Source of the DNA: Enoplolaimus lenunculus
Lineage: Eukaryota > Nematoda > Enoplea > Enoplida > Thoracostomopsidae
Assembly (NCBI GenBank): GCA_030248215.1
Contig: JASANG010001107.1
Location: forward strand, 310,001 to 374,000
Direction of reading: 5' to 3'
Length of the DNA: 64,000 nucleotides
Shown here: positions 46,728 through 58,500 of the stretch, piece after piece
Position numbering within the stretch: position 1 is the stretch's first letter
Layout of the letters: every line of letters begins with the position of its first letter
Notes under the pieces: model-generated
Database searches by the model: none
Told to the model about the DNA's origin: nothing
The model's input: the letters and a program-made list of their open reading frames with translations, nothing else
Made by a program: the position numbers and the translations under genes

Positions 46728-48654
46728 GGTATAACCTAGCTTTAGATTCTAAGATCCAGCAAGTTATTCCTAAAGGTTCAACCTAGCTTTAGATTCTAAG
46801 ATCCAGCAAGTTATTCCTAAAGGTTCAACCTAGCTTTAGATTCTGAGATCCAGCAAGTTATTCCTAAAGGTTCAACCTAGCTTTAGATTCTAAGATCCAG
46901 CAAGTTATTCCTAAAGGTTCAACCTAGTTTTAGATTCTAAGATCCAGCAAGTTATTCCTAAAGGTTCAACCTAGCTTTAGATTCTAAGATCCAGCAAGTT
47001 ATTCCTAAAGGTTCAACCTAGCTCTAGATTCTAAGATCCAGCAAGTTATTCCTAAAGGTTCAACCTAGCTTTAGATTCTAAGATCCAGCAAGTTATTCCT
47101 AAAAGTTCAACCTAGCTTTAGATTCTAAGATCCAGCAAGTTATTCCTAAAGGTTCAACCTAGCTTTAGATGCTAAGATCCAGCAAGTTGTTCCTAAAGGT
47201 TCAACCTAGCTTTAGATTCTAATATCCAGCAAGTTATTCCTAAAGGTTCAACCTAGATTTAGATTCTAAGATCCAGCAAGTTATTCCTAAAGGTTCAACC
47301 TAGCTTTAGATTCTAAGATCCAGCAAGTTATTCCTAAAGGTTCAACCTAGCTTTAGATTCTAAGATCCAGCAAGTTATTCCTAAAGGTTCAACCTAGCTT
47401 TAGATTCTAAGATCCAGCAAGTTATTCCTAAAGGTTCAACCTAGCTTTAGATTCTAAGATCCAGCAAGTTATTCCTAAAGGTTCAACCTAGCTTTAGATT
47501 CTGAGATCCAGCAAGTTATTCCTAAAGGTTCAACCTAGCTTTAGATTCTAAGATCCAGCAAGTTATTCCTAAAGGTTCAACCTAGTTTTAGATTCTAAGA
47601 TCCAGCAAGTTATTCCTAAAGGTTCAACCTAGCTTTAGATTCTAAGATCCAGCAAGTTATTCCTAAAGGTTCAACCTAGCTCTAGATTCTAAGATCCAGC
47701 AAGTTATTCCTAAAGGTTCAACCTAGCTTTAGATTCTAAGATCCAGCAAGTTATTCCTAAAAGTTCAACCTAGCTTTAGATTCTAAGATCCAGCAAGTTA
47801 TTCCTAAAGGTTCAACCTAGCTTTAGATGCTAAGATCCAGCAAGTTGTTCCTAAAGGTTCAACCTAGCTTTAGATTCTAATATCCAGCAAGTTATTCCTA
47901 AAGGTTCAACCTAGATTTAGATTCTAAGATCCAGCAAGTTATTCCTAAAGGTTCAACCTAGCTTTAGATTCTAAGATCCAGCAAGTTATTCCTAAAGGTT
48001 CAACCTAGCTTTAGATTCTAAGATCCAGCAAGTTATTCCTAAAGGTTCAACCTAGCTTTAGATTCTAAGATCCAGCAAGTTATTCCTAAAGGTTCAACCT
48101 AGCTTTAGATTCTAAGATCCAGCAAGTTATTCCTAAAGGTTCAACCTAGCTTTAGATTCTAAGATCCAGCAAGTTATTCCTAAAGGTTCAACCTAGCTTT
48201 AGATTCTAAGATCCAGCAAGTTATTCCTAAAGGTTCAACCTAGCTTTAGATTCTGAGATCCAGCAAGTTATTCCTAAAGGTTCAACCTAGTTTTAGATGC
48301 TAAGATCCAGCAAGTTATTCCTAAAGGTTCAACCTAGTTTTAGATGCTAAGATCCAGCAAGTTATTCCTAAAGGTTCAACCTAGTTTTAGATGCTAAGAT
48401 CCAGCAAGTTATTCGTAAAGGTTCAACCTAGTTTTAGATGCTAAGATCCAGCAAGTTATTCCTAAAGGTTCAACCTAGTTTTAGATGCTAAGATCCAGCA
48501 AGTTATTCCTAAAGGTTCAACCTAGTTTTAGATGCTAAGATCCAGCAAGTTATTCCTAAAGGTTCAACCTAGCTTTAGATTCTAAGATCCAGCAAGTTAT
48601 TCCTAAAGGTTCAACCTAGTTTTAGATTCTAAGATCCAGCAAGTTATTTTTAAA
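46728..48654. repeat. 47-bp minisatellite, 41 units, with higher-order structure
   Basis: Forty-one head-to-tail units, each exactly 47 bp. The unit starts GGTTCAACCTAGCTTTAGAT and continues TCTAAGATCCAGCAAG and TTATTCCTAAA. No length variation is seen from first to last unit. Variant units (GAGATCC, AGCTCTAG, AAAAGTTC, GATGCTAAG with TTGTTCC, TAATATCC, TAGATTTAG) occur in the same order twice, 658 bp (14 units) apart. Near the end six consecutive units share TAGTTTTAGATGC. AGGTTCAACCT and TTAGATTCTAA are near-palindromes within each unit. Confidence 0.97.
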
Positions 48655-49656
48655 CCTTCATGTTGAAAAACAGATATTGCAGTATAAAGTCCGTTATTTA
48701 TATAATGGAAACGGACACCGGTTTTAATGGAAACGGATATCCGTTTACACCCTGTTAAAATTCCTTTTTCGCGTCGCCTCAAAACTTTCGGAGGATTTAT
48801 CTCGCTATCATGCCTGTATACCACTATAACTGTTAAGATATTATTTATCTCAGACCAAAAACAACGACGTATACTAAAATTCAGTTTCAACGTGAGTTGA
48901 ATGCAAACAACGCCGATATATTATGCTCCAAATTGCACACGAGAGCTTCATTTTATACTGAGTAAAATGGTAAATACTGCAGTTGCGATTGAGAATTGAA
49001 GTGCAATAGAATTAAACTACAATTTTACGGATACACGTAGTAAAAGCGAAGCGAGAACGCGTAATGGATTACGCAACTCATGTATATACTGTCTTGGTTG
49101 ACTGGTGTATCTATAGCATGGTTGTAGTCACGAATAAGATTTGCGGAGGGTTGCGCTATAATTTAGTATAAATATGGTTTTGTATTTAAGTCTATTTTTC
49201 TCAGCTTTCACATAGTTGAAAACAGAAACGTCAAAGTCATTGGCGCGGGACCATGTCCTCATACTTCCTTCTGCCTACGCCCCATGTATAGCACAAAAGG
49301 CATATTAAGGAATATACGGTACAAACATATGTTTGAATATGGTCCAATGTTACTTTTGCAAAGCCCCCACACATGGCATAAAAAGCACTGCTCAGTAGCG
49401 ATTCCACAAATATTTGACGTGACAACAAATAGAAGCTATAAAAATATGGTGCCGAAGATTCAAGGAGGTAAAAACAAAACAAAATTCGTTCAAACGGTGG
49501 AAATACCGTCAAAACCTTACACAATTTCATTATGTATGGGAGCCTTGTCATAGGACCTACAGAAATGAAAATAAAATTTCGACCAAAAATTTTACGAATT
49601 TTGAAATTTGATGAAAACCTTGCAGCCGAAACGAGCGACAAGCGAAATGCTAACTA
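48655..49656. other. Gene-free stretch with repeat fragments
   Basis: 48690-48765 carries GGAAACGGATATCCG and GTTTACACCCTG, ends of the element family seen at 6812. Overlapping open frames at 49237-49641 (minus, 134 codons) and 49284-49553 (plus) have no recognisable domain. Confidence 0.35.
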
Positions 49657-50064
49657 CTGTAGTGACACGAACAAGAGGGACTGATATTTATTTGGCCACT
49701 CCAGAGGGACCCCCTGTTATTCGGTTATTTATTTTTAACCCATCCTCCGCCACGCTTCGTTACTGACATATATCTGGTAATTATTCGTTCAATTAAACGT
49801 TTATTTGTCTTGTACCTATCAAAAGCTTGAGCGATAAAGCTAGGTATATTTCGGAATGTAATTTCAAAACATAAGTATATATGTTTTAAAGTTTTGCACT
49901 CAACTTTATTTGGTCCTGGAGTCAATTATACACTACAATTACGAATAATTGTCATTTATGAACTCTGATTAAGGTTTAGGGACTCTATCCGCTTGCGGAT
50001 TAGGGATACGGAGTAAATTAATTGGGACTCAAAATGGGGTCCCCTCTTATTCCGGTCACTACAA
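49657..50064. repeat. MITE-2, both ends
   Basis: Starts after TA with CTGTAGTGACACGAACAAG and ends CTCTTATTCCGGTCACTACA. Same orientation as the 43707 copy. Confidence 0.75.
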
Positions 50065-53000
50065 CGCGCAATTTTGTTAACAAAAACCCTGCCAGCGAAG
50101 CGACCTGAAAACCGAGCGAAATGTTAGTTTTCAATTTCTTACGAGGAATGCGACCGAGAAGCCAAACGTAATTTTAGATTGCGCTCTACTTTAATGTGAT
50201 AAACGTCGCCGCATGTCATCATATGCCAGTTCCAGCCACCGGACGCCGTCGGGCGCCGCCACACTCCGCTATGAGGTGCTATTAACAAAAATGTAGGCAA
50301 AATCTATTGTGGCAATTTTTAACAAGAAATGTTTGGGGTGGCGTCTGAAGGCGCGCGGCGAGTATAGAGAATAGAGAAACTCTTTAAGTATTCGCCATTA
50401 GCAGAATTGTCTTTCGGTTTAGTATATTTGGTGTATAGCACTCTGGATGTGATCACAATAACAAAATCGGAAACGGAAAACAGATATTGAAGTATAAAAG
50501 TTTCAATGATGTTTTATATTTCTACCAAAAAACAGCGGATGCCCTGAAATTTTTAGATTTTGAGTGAATTTTCTAAATTTTACTTCGTATCGAACAATTG
50601 CATCATATTTATTATAAAATTGTGATATATACGTGATTTGATTTATGACTGAATATAGCATATAAATAGAGGAATTTCCGGTATTTCTATAATGGAAACT
50701 GATAAGGCATCGGACGCCGATTTTTATCGGAAACGGAAACGAATATTTGGTTTTTTACATCGTGGCAAATACGGATGGTAGGCGAAGAATACGGTGTATT
50801 ATGCAGAGGTGTAAGTGGGTAATGATTTCTTTACCCGGCCCGCGCCTTAACCGAGCAAGTTTCATTCTCTTTAGCCGCGGGTATACCCGCGCAATATTGC
50901 TTTGCCCGCAACCCACCTTTAAAGAATACTCCTTCCTATTGTTGCGTTCAGAAAAATGTGTTAAATTTTTTCAATATATTGATATACATACTAATCTCTT
51001 GACATACGTTTCATTTATAGATAGTAAACTGAAAATTTTTCGTTTAACCCTTTCTCGCATGAATATTTTCTATTTCCCCTGAGACCTACTTTTATGCTAG
51101 GATTCGAACTTCAGTGCCTGGAGTGTGAGGCGTAAACCATCATCACTTAGCTATAGGAGCTTGACGCTCGAGCCCGAGGGGGGAGTCACGTCTTGTGGTG
51201 ATTTAGTACTATGTATACGTGTTGCAATTGTTTAACACGGTGCGATATATACTATTTAACGTATATACACTACGCTGAGCTGCATACAGGCAACTCAATG
51301 TGAGAAGGGGTTAAGGAAACTGAAATGGTTCTTCCCGAGGAGAAACAACTGTTGCCAATTGGCAACAAGTTTTGCCGAAGTGGGAACATGAGTTCGTGGT
51401 GAGACAACAGACTTTGCAATATTTCTATAAATGAAACGTAAACAAACTTCGATTTTTATCGGAAACGGAGACGGTAACTGATATCTAGTTACGCGTGGAC
51501 GATGGCTATTAATCGCATGCAACAATTTCCGTGCTGAGTTTTAATTTTGAGCGGGCTAAATTTGCCGGGATGTTTGAAAAGGTAAAAGGATATGTTGATA
51601 AAAGTGTCACAATATGGAAACGTAAAGCTCCTGTTGCTTTTTGCTGGTAAAACGCGTTCCAGACAAGCTCGTATTAGATTTTCGTAATTCTGTGTTTTGT
51701 TCTGTTACACATGTAACCGCATATAAAGTGTGACCTACCCCTTTTTGTTGCTTGAGGCACATATGCTAACTTAAATACTGTAAGTACGTATGTACAAAAA
51801 CCTACAGATAACTACAGAAGGGAAATGGGCTTGATATTCACTGCGGGAAGAAGCTTTCTGAGCTTCATTCAGGCTTCACGACTGGCGTCCATATAAGTAC
51901 TATTGAGTTTTAAACATTAGAAATTTATGAAAATTTGTTGACCCATATTTTTCAAAATTTTAGGAATTAAAAGTCCTGTAAAATGGAATTCAGGACATAT
52001 TTGGAGCACTTCCTTCGAGATATTCAACGGTTAGTGTTTCGGGTATTGTTTCTTAATAAAAGAAAGTTTGTTCTGAGCAGATTTCTGCAATATGGTTTGG
52101 GCAACATCTGGATAAACTGAATTGTGACGTTCTACTACGAGTCTTGGTAGCATATTGCTCTTGAAATTAAATAGCCATATTGGCAATTGACAATCTTACA
52201 GCCTTGGACATATTCTTCACTTTGATCTAGTGCTGTTTCTTCTCGAGAAGTTGAATGACGCGGTTTTTAAAAATATGGTCTGCAGAAAAAAGTTTTTGTT
52301 TTGCCATTTAGCTTTCGTTTAGAACAAACTGTCTGATACATAAGCGCTCACTCTATAGCAGTCCCACGCAATTATAGATCGCCCCTGATCAATATCTACT
52401 CAATGGGCTCAACACAGCTCTTAGGCAAGGGGGGACCAGGTATGGCTCAGCCCCAAAAATTTTTGGCCCCCCTGAACATTTTCAACCCGGCTTGTACGAT
52501 ATTAAAAACCCTTAAAATTCCCTCCTGCAAGAATTTGAGCCCCCTCTTGCAAGCTGAACTGACTATGGTCCAAATAAATAGCAGTTTTTTCTACATATTT
52601 GTGCCATTAATGTCTATTATGAATGAACTACTTAGCTAACGATTTCTATGGGTTTTACTCTAATAATGTGAATGTGCGAAGTTCAACGCTTGAGGTTGTT
52701 AAGTTAATATTAATAATAGCTCGTTTAAAGGCCAGTAAGTAACGCACTTTTTGCAAAGTCAGACAGAGAGTTGGAAATCAGTATTACACTTACGCTAAAA
52801 AGCTTTGTCTGGACTCAGTTCTAGAAAGTGTTGGATATTGATACGTTGTAAGCTCTGGACTTCGCTATTTGGCCCTGTTTGAGGCTAAAATATCCGAAAA
52901 CTGTAGGTTTTTGACTCATGCACTTCAAAGTGATTTGACTCGGGTTGGTACGCTCTGGAGTGTTAACACCGAGTTTTGCAGGTTTAATACAAGTAACAGA

Positions 53001-53857
53001 ACAAATAATACGGCAATGTACACAACGTAAACGTCGGTAATACTAATTTGACTCGCGAAATCCGCAATTTTACGAAATTTCGGGATAACTCGAATTATGT
53101 CAAAACCGGGTGAGAATCCAAATTTTACGTCAAATCCGGGTAGAAATAGTCCATATCCAGTAATTTTACGGCAGTTCTGCCCAAACGGAACTAATCGTAA
53201 CGCGCTCCACGCAATTATGCCGATAATACAGAAGTTGCACTGTTTTGCAACTAAATATACGCAATTTTGCGTAAACACCGAGGCGTCGCTGTAAAACAGT
53301 ATTTTCCAGCCGCAAACTAACAATTCCGCTATTCCGAGGTCCTAAAGCCGTTATTCTGGCTGACTGGTGGCTGTAAATTATAATTTGCACTCAATTCACT
53401 AAAATCCGTAATACTCGTAATATATGTCCGATAGAAAGATGTCCGAATGCGCACTGAAAACTAGCTAAGCCAATAATTGATTATTTAGCCGGAAAACTCC
53501 AGGGGTAGCTAGAAAAATTGGCAGAAATAAGTTGGGCAATTTTGGGGAGATTTTTGGTAAATTTAAAGGTTTTGAATAGGAAAATGGAATGCGCAAGCAA
53601 AAACAACCCAGAATATAAGAAATAACGAATATAGGCACCATATAAGGCGAAATAACGGCAGATTCATAAACTACTAAAATCGACTTAACTCTAACAAGTA
53701 CAAAGCGACGGTAATGTCGCGTAAAAGCGGGTTTGCAAGCATTAGAGGCCACGGGAGGACATAAACAGGGCCCGCGGTAACTGAGGGCGGGGGAACTGTG
53801 GTTGCGGTTCTAGAATAAAAAGGAAGTATTCCGTTCAACCGTCACCCATACGCGCCT
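50065..53857. other. Gene-free stretch with repeat fragments
   Basis: Contains GGAAACGGA-type element pieces at 50460-50760 and 51440-51500, a SINE copy at 51088-51172, and a GGCC-ended repeat relative at 52425-52560. Open frames such as 52925-53323 show no support. Confidence 0.4.
51088..51172 (-). repeat. tRNA-derived SINE head (copy 1)
   Basis: On the minus strand, AAGCTCCTATAGCTAAGTG is followed by GGTTTACGCCTCACACTCC and GTTCGAATCC: an A-box-like and a B-box-like promoter with a tRNA-like middle, but the acceptor ends do not pair. A related sequence lies at 56478-56600. Confidence 0.5.
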
Positions 53858-53861
53858 AGTT

Positions 53862-54260
53862 GTGATTCCGCCAGTAAACGAAGCTGAAAAACGCTGTCTC
53901 GCGGTTTATGGACAATGTTCTTTATTGCAAACGTATCTGCACAAAATTACGGTGACCGACAACAAGACGTATCGCCGGGATGGATACCAGAGCGACGACG
54001 AAATCCATTTGATCGAACAATGTCCTGCACTTACACGCTATCGACTAAACCATCTTTCCCCAAACCAATCCATCGAAGATTTGTGGAGGAGACCAAACGA
54101 GATCTCAAAGTTCCTGGTTTCAACCGGCTTATGCCGGCGTCAATAGCAACAACTCGGACGTGGGAAAGAAGACAGAGATTGAAAGAGACCTCGAGGTGTT
54201 TAGACATAGCTGGTCCGTTACACAGCCTCTGGAATTTAAAATGTCTGCACTAAAATCTTA
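53862..54260 (+). mobile_element. LINE 3' ORF remnant (copy A)
   Basis: An open frame of 94 codons on the plus strand ends with SIEDLWRRPNEISKFLVSTG, preceded by HLIEQCPALTRYR. This is the C-terminal wording of the second ORF in I/Jockey/R1-type non-LTR retrotransposons, after the RNase H or zinc-knuckle region. Only the last portion is present; no reverse transcriptase is seen upstream, and no poly-A tail could be fixed. Truncation at the 5' side is the usual LINE outcome. Confidence 0.6.
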
Positions 54261-54334
54261 ATGACTTTGTTATGAACCTATCAAGTTTCTATATATTAGT
54301 CTCAATTTTATTCACCGTGTGTGATATCTATATA

Positions 54335-54604
54335 TTATGTGTCGAGCAGCACTATAAACCGAACATCTAGTAAAAAGAACTCCACAGATTCCTTTTCCAT
54401 TTCACAGCAGTCACAAATGCTCGAATTAGAAACACCTATTTTATACATATGCTTATTTAGTTGACAATGTCCAGTAATTATTTGTGCTAGCAATCTTATT
54501 GTAGTTCTATTATGTCGTACTAAGCAGCTCTTTGTTATTTTGGAGTTACTCCAGTTTCTATTAAGTGTCTTAACAGCGGCTTTACTGTCAGATTTTATGA
54601 CTAT
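54335..54604 (-). mobile_element. LINE 3' ORF remnant with RNase H end (copy B)
   Basis: The minus strand reads 90 uninterrupted codons: IVIKSDSKAAVKTLNRNW (an RNase H DSxAA active-site context), then RLLAQIITGHCQLNKHMYK and SSICDCCEMEKESVEFFLLD, ending TAA. TGHCQLNKH and the CxxC-rich tail are typical of I/Jockey/R1 elements that carry RNase H. It points toward copy A and belongs to a different family. The intact reading suggests a fairly recent 5'-truncated insertion. Confidence 0.75.
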
Positions 54605-54999
54605 CGTCTTCTGCCATGTTCCTCACTCTCCATGTTATTGAGCTTTTAGTTTTGTTTCTTTTGTAAGGGTTATGGTATGGTCTGCCAGTAAATTTATTTC
54701 TTTCGTAATATAAAGGTTTAAGTTCCAAGTTCAGATTACAGGTGCAACACAACGACGCGGACAAAGGTAGCAAAGAAAGTTTAACGACCAAGGTGTCGTT
54801 GGCTTTACCCGCTGTTACGTTACTTGACTACGAGTAAACATTTTGTTATGTTGTTTTGTATGTAAATACCGAGTGTATATAATGCATTAGTCGTAAGTAC
54901 TGCTATCAGACAGTCCTGCATCTCATTCTTACACATTCCAATTTTACCAGGACTGCCTTCTAGTTGTCCGATGTCATACTAACTATATATGTATATATT

Positions 55000-55200
55000 A
55001 CAGTTGCACCCGGCCAGGTTTTTTACCGAGACCGGGGCCGGTACTATCAAATGAGCTGCGATATACGTAATATGCATATGGTGGCTAAAACTGGGAAAAA
55101 TGGAAAATGTACAATTTATATATTGTGTAGTGTCTGTAGGAAACCGCGGGAAAATAAAAAACCGTGGACTTTTTATAGGTGGTTTTTAAACGAGAACCGA
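55000..55200. repeat. GGGGCCGGTACTA repeat (copy 1)
   Basis: GACCGGGGCCGGTACTATCA, then GATATACGTAATATGCATATG and GGTGGCTAAAACTGGGAAAA. The same order of phrases recurs at 56055-56185 in unc-18 intron 1. Confidence 0.55.
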
Positions 55201-55518
55201 GAGTGATAGATTGTTTTCCATGAGTGTAGTAGCTGTACGTAATTTACAATGTTGTATAATGACTCCTGACCACAGTGGTTACGTATATGACTCAATGAGT
55301 ATAATTTTTCAACACCGTGACAGACTCATGTAACAAAGTAATCAACATAAATTTACCTTATATAACATATTATACATAAAAATATTATTTTGATATATTA
55401 CAGCGGTAAATTAGAACTGCATATTTTGCATACTAGTTGGTAACTTTTGGGCCGATTCTGATTCAACTCTAGATTGATTGCGTATTTGATTGATATTGTT
55501 TTGATTTTACGCCGCTAT

Positions 55519-55546
55519 GGCACTTAAACAACTTGTCGGACAGAGT
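55519..55546 (+). CDS. unc-18: unc-18 exon 1 (28-nt coding part)
   Basis: ATGG with G at -3 opens MALKQLVGQ, nearly the N-terminus of Drosophila Rop (MALKVLVGQ) and C. elegans UNC-18. It ends one base into the next codon at A|GTAAGT, completing R10 with exon 2. Found by matching the family start; 3988 nt separate it from exon 2. Confidence 0.9.
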
Positions 55547-58500
55547 AAGTTTGTTTTTGTAAAAGAGAAATTGTCTTAGCTAATTCATTATTATTATATA
55601 TCATGTTGCCATTTGAGCTTATTATCTTCCTAATTGAATGATTAAGTTTCATGATTTCACTGATGGATCTAAAACGTTGTGATATGATCCTCGGTTAAAT
55701 GTGTTTGAAAATATATACGAGCACGAGTCGGTTTTTAGGCTTGCGTATACAGCGATTTACATGTGCATGCAGGGCAATTAGGAGTCAAAAGAAAGAAAAC
55801 TATGGTTTAAATCAGTTGAGCGAAGCTAGCAAAGAGCCAGACGCTAACTTTTAATCAATTCAAAATCAATATTTTATTGTGGTGTAGATTTGCTGGAAGG
55901 AAATCCGTTACAGGATCCCCTAAGTTGGATTATGCTACATTCATTTATGATGACACCGTGCACATTTCTGCTATCATAATCTGTATACCAAAGGGGACTC
56001 GGGGCTAAGATTTTTACCTTGGCCAGGGCTGGAGCTGAACACAAGGCGCTATTATCGGGGCCGGTACTAACAAGGGCCTTGTTAGAGCACCTATAGGAAA
56101 CTATCAACATGAGCTACTATATACGTAATATGTATATGGTGGCTAACAGTGGGAAAATCAACAATCTAATATTGTGTAGTGTATATACAGTAAACCGTTG
56201 GATTATAAATAATACGGTGTACAGTCATTTCTTGTGATTTTCATATTTCTAAATCGACAACCGATCGTGATAAGATTGTATTTCATTCGAGTCAATTAAG
56301 AATAGTATATTAAAACTGGCTCCAATTAGGCCCCGGGGAATGGGAAACAAGAACAACATGAATGTGGCAAGAATAAAATCTCAATATAAAATTTTAGATT
56401 TCGTCGGGTCCATTGGAAATCATACGTTTATATACTAGTGTATATGCGTAGTATAAATTCTCCAGATAATGTGAGAGCCGGCTCTAGCTCGAGTGCTAAG
56501 CTCTTATATTTGAGTGGTTAAACGCCTCCCATCTGAGACGGAGATGAAACAGGTCTTAAGCAATGCGTGCTTGGTAGGTAGCCGGTCCAAAGGGTTCCCA
56601 CGCATACCAACTTTCAGATGAATTTAGTATGCGCATTGGCTGTCTGCTTCGCTGGCGGCTTAAGACAGCTGAAAGAGTAGACTTACGCAAAGTGTTTAGA
56701 TTGCGGTGGGGAAACAGTGGTGTATGTTATATAAAGATAGAACACGTGGGCTTTACAAACGAAAATATGCACGTATTCGACTATTGGGTTAAGGTAAACT
56801 AAACTAAGTCAATGTGTGTTGGCCGTAGAGCTCTTTTTGCATCCTTCTGGACACTGGTGTATATATTCGTATATATAATATATGCGTTTATCTGTTGTTT
56901 GCAAGTTGTTTTGCGATATTGGTTTTTGTGCTGCAACTGAAAAGGTTTCTAAAACACCTAAAACTAACGGCGTTTCATCCTAAATTCCCCTGACTACGCT
57001 GTCTTTGATTGCACAATTGACGACGTTAGAATACGTAAGTGAAAATATCGTTTTGTTTGTATGAAGCAGTGCTAGGGTTAACCATTTATGGACGCAATGT
57101 CAGTAATGGTTAATCTACACCATGCACTGAACTCTATTTTCTTGCCTATCTTGCTCAACTTTTTTACGTCGCAAACAAAACGAACCTTTTCTCGGATAAA
57201 ATTGGCAGATGAGGAATTTCGTTCAAATCCATTAGTGTATTATATTTATAAACCTATTGAAAGAAAAGTCTACTTTAATTATGTATGTATGCCTTGCCTA
57301 TGTAAAATTAGATTCACAATTAGTTCTGATTGATATTAGAAATTTGTAATATTGTAACTCGCGAACTTTTCAGTTCCCATTCTAATATTTATAATCTTCC
57401 TGTTCGCATGCCGCTTCCGACATAATCTCGTTCCGTTTTACGCTGCTTAGACCTTTTTCTAGATTCGTCCATGGTACCGTATGGCCCCGACACCCACCTG
57501 CCCCGGCCCTTGTAGTACATATGTATATGTGGCATTGCAACTTGTTTTATTTTTTGTGTTCTAAATATATATCTTTTAATGTGCGCTAGACGAGGGTTCG
57601 CCGATTGAACCAGTACTATTTAATATTTATATATGTATACGTACGTACGTACGTATTAAAGTATTGGAGTCCATTAATATGTATGGGTTTTCGGACTTTC
57701 CGGAGTTAGTGTTAGCTATTGGTAGTGTAATTGTAATGCATGTGGACAAAATTATTTGTTTTGGTACCGCTGCTATAAAACACCATTTTTATCATATTTG
57801 GCGGAATAGGACGAGCATGTGCAATGCAAGAGTCTTGTACACTTAGCACCACATTTAAAATCAAGGTTTACGCTTTGGCTTAGGTGGACGCTTAGGCAAT
57901 GGTTGTGTGTGACGGCAACAAGAAAAACAATGAGCAAGACACTGCCTCGAGTTTTTATTCTTGCTGATGAATGATGTTAGACTAGCTAAACGCGCTGAAA
58001 CGTTGTTCTGATTTTGACGAACCTGCCTGAATAACATGTACGCTGTGAACAACAGTGGGTCATACGAATACGAACTAAGTCCTTGACTCGTTACCCAGAT
58101 CGGCCAGTCACAAAACTACTAAAATTTGACACATGACCCGCTTCCAGCTCTGCACTATGTATTACAGGATTATGAATAATCTACAGGATTATACAGGTTA
58201 AAAAATTTTCCTCGCCCGTACAAGTTTTGCGTTTTATTTAGCGTGAGTAAATTGTGCTAATATGCAAACGTAGTATTCAGTTCTGGACAGATATTGAAGT
58301 ATTCGGCTCCAATATTTTCGTTATTCGGTTGCGGCCGGCCACCTTTTTCGAAGGGGTTTGTGGTGTCTACTCAGTACATTGTCGTTCATCGAATCTACCC
58401 GCCCCTTTTCCGATAATTCAATTATTAATTCCGCTAAAAATTGTATGCTGCAACAGATGCGATCATTTAAGAGCGCCGGAAGGTATTGAATGACCAGAAA

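Noticed and set aside
46728-48654. CRISPR-like array
   Set aside because: Units are contiguous 47-bp tandem repeats with no unique spacers, in a eukaryotic context.
49237-49641. 134-codon minus-strand open frame as a gene
   Set aside because: It overlaps another open frame on the opposite strand, has no domain, no signal and no supporting splice or poly-A context.
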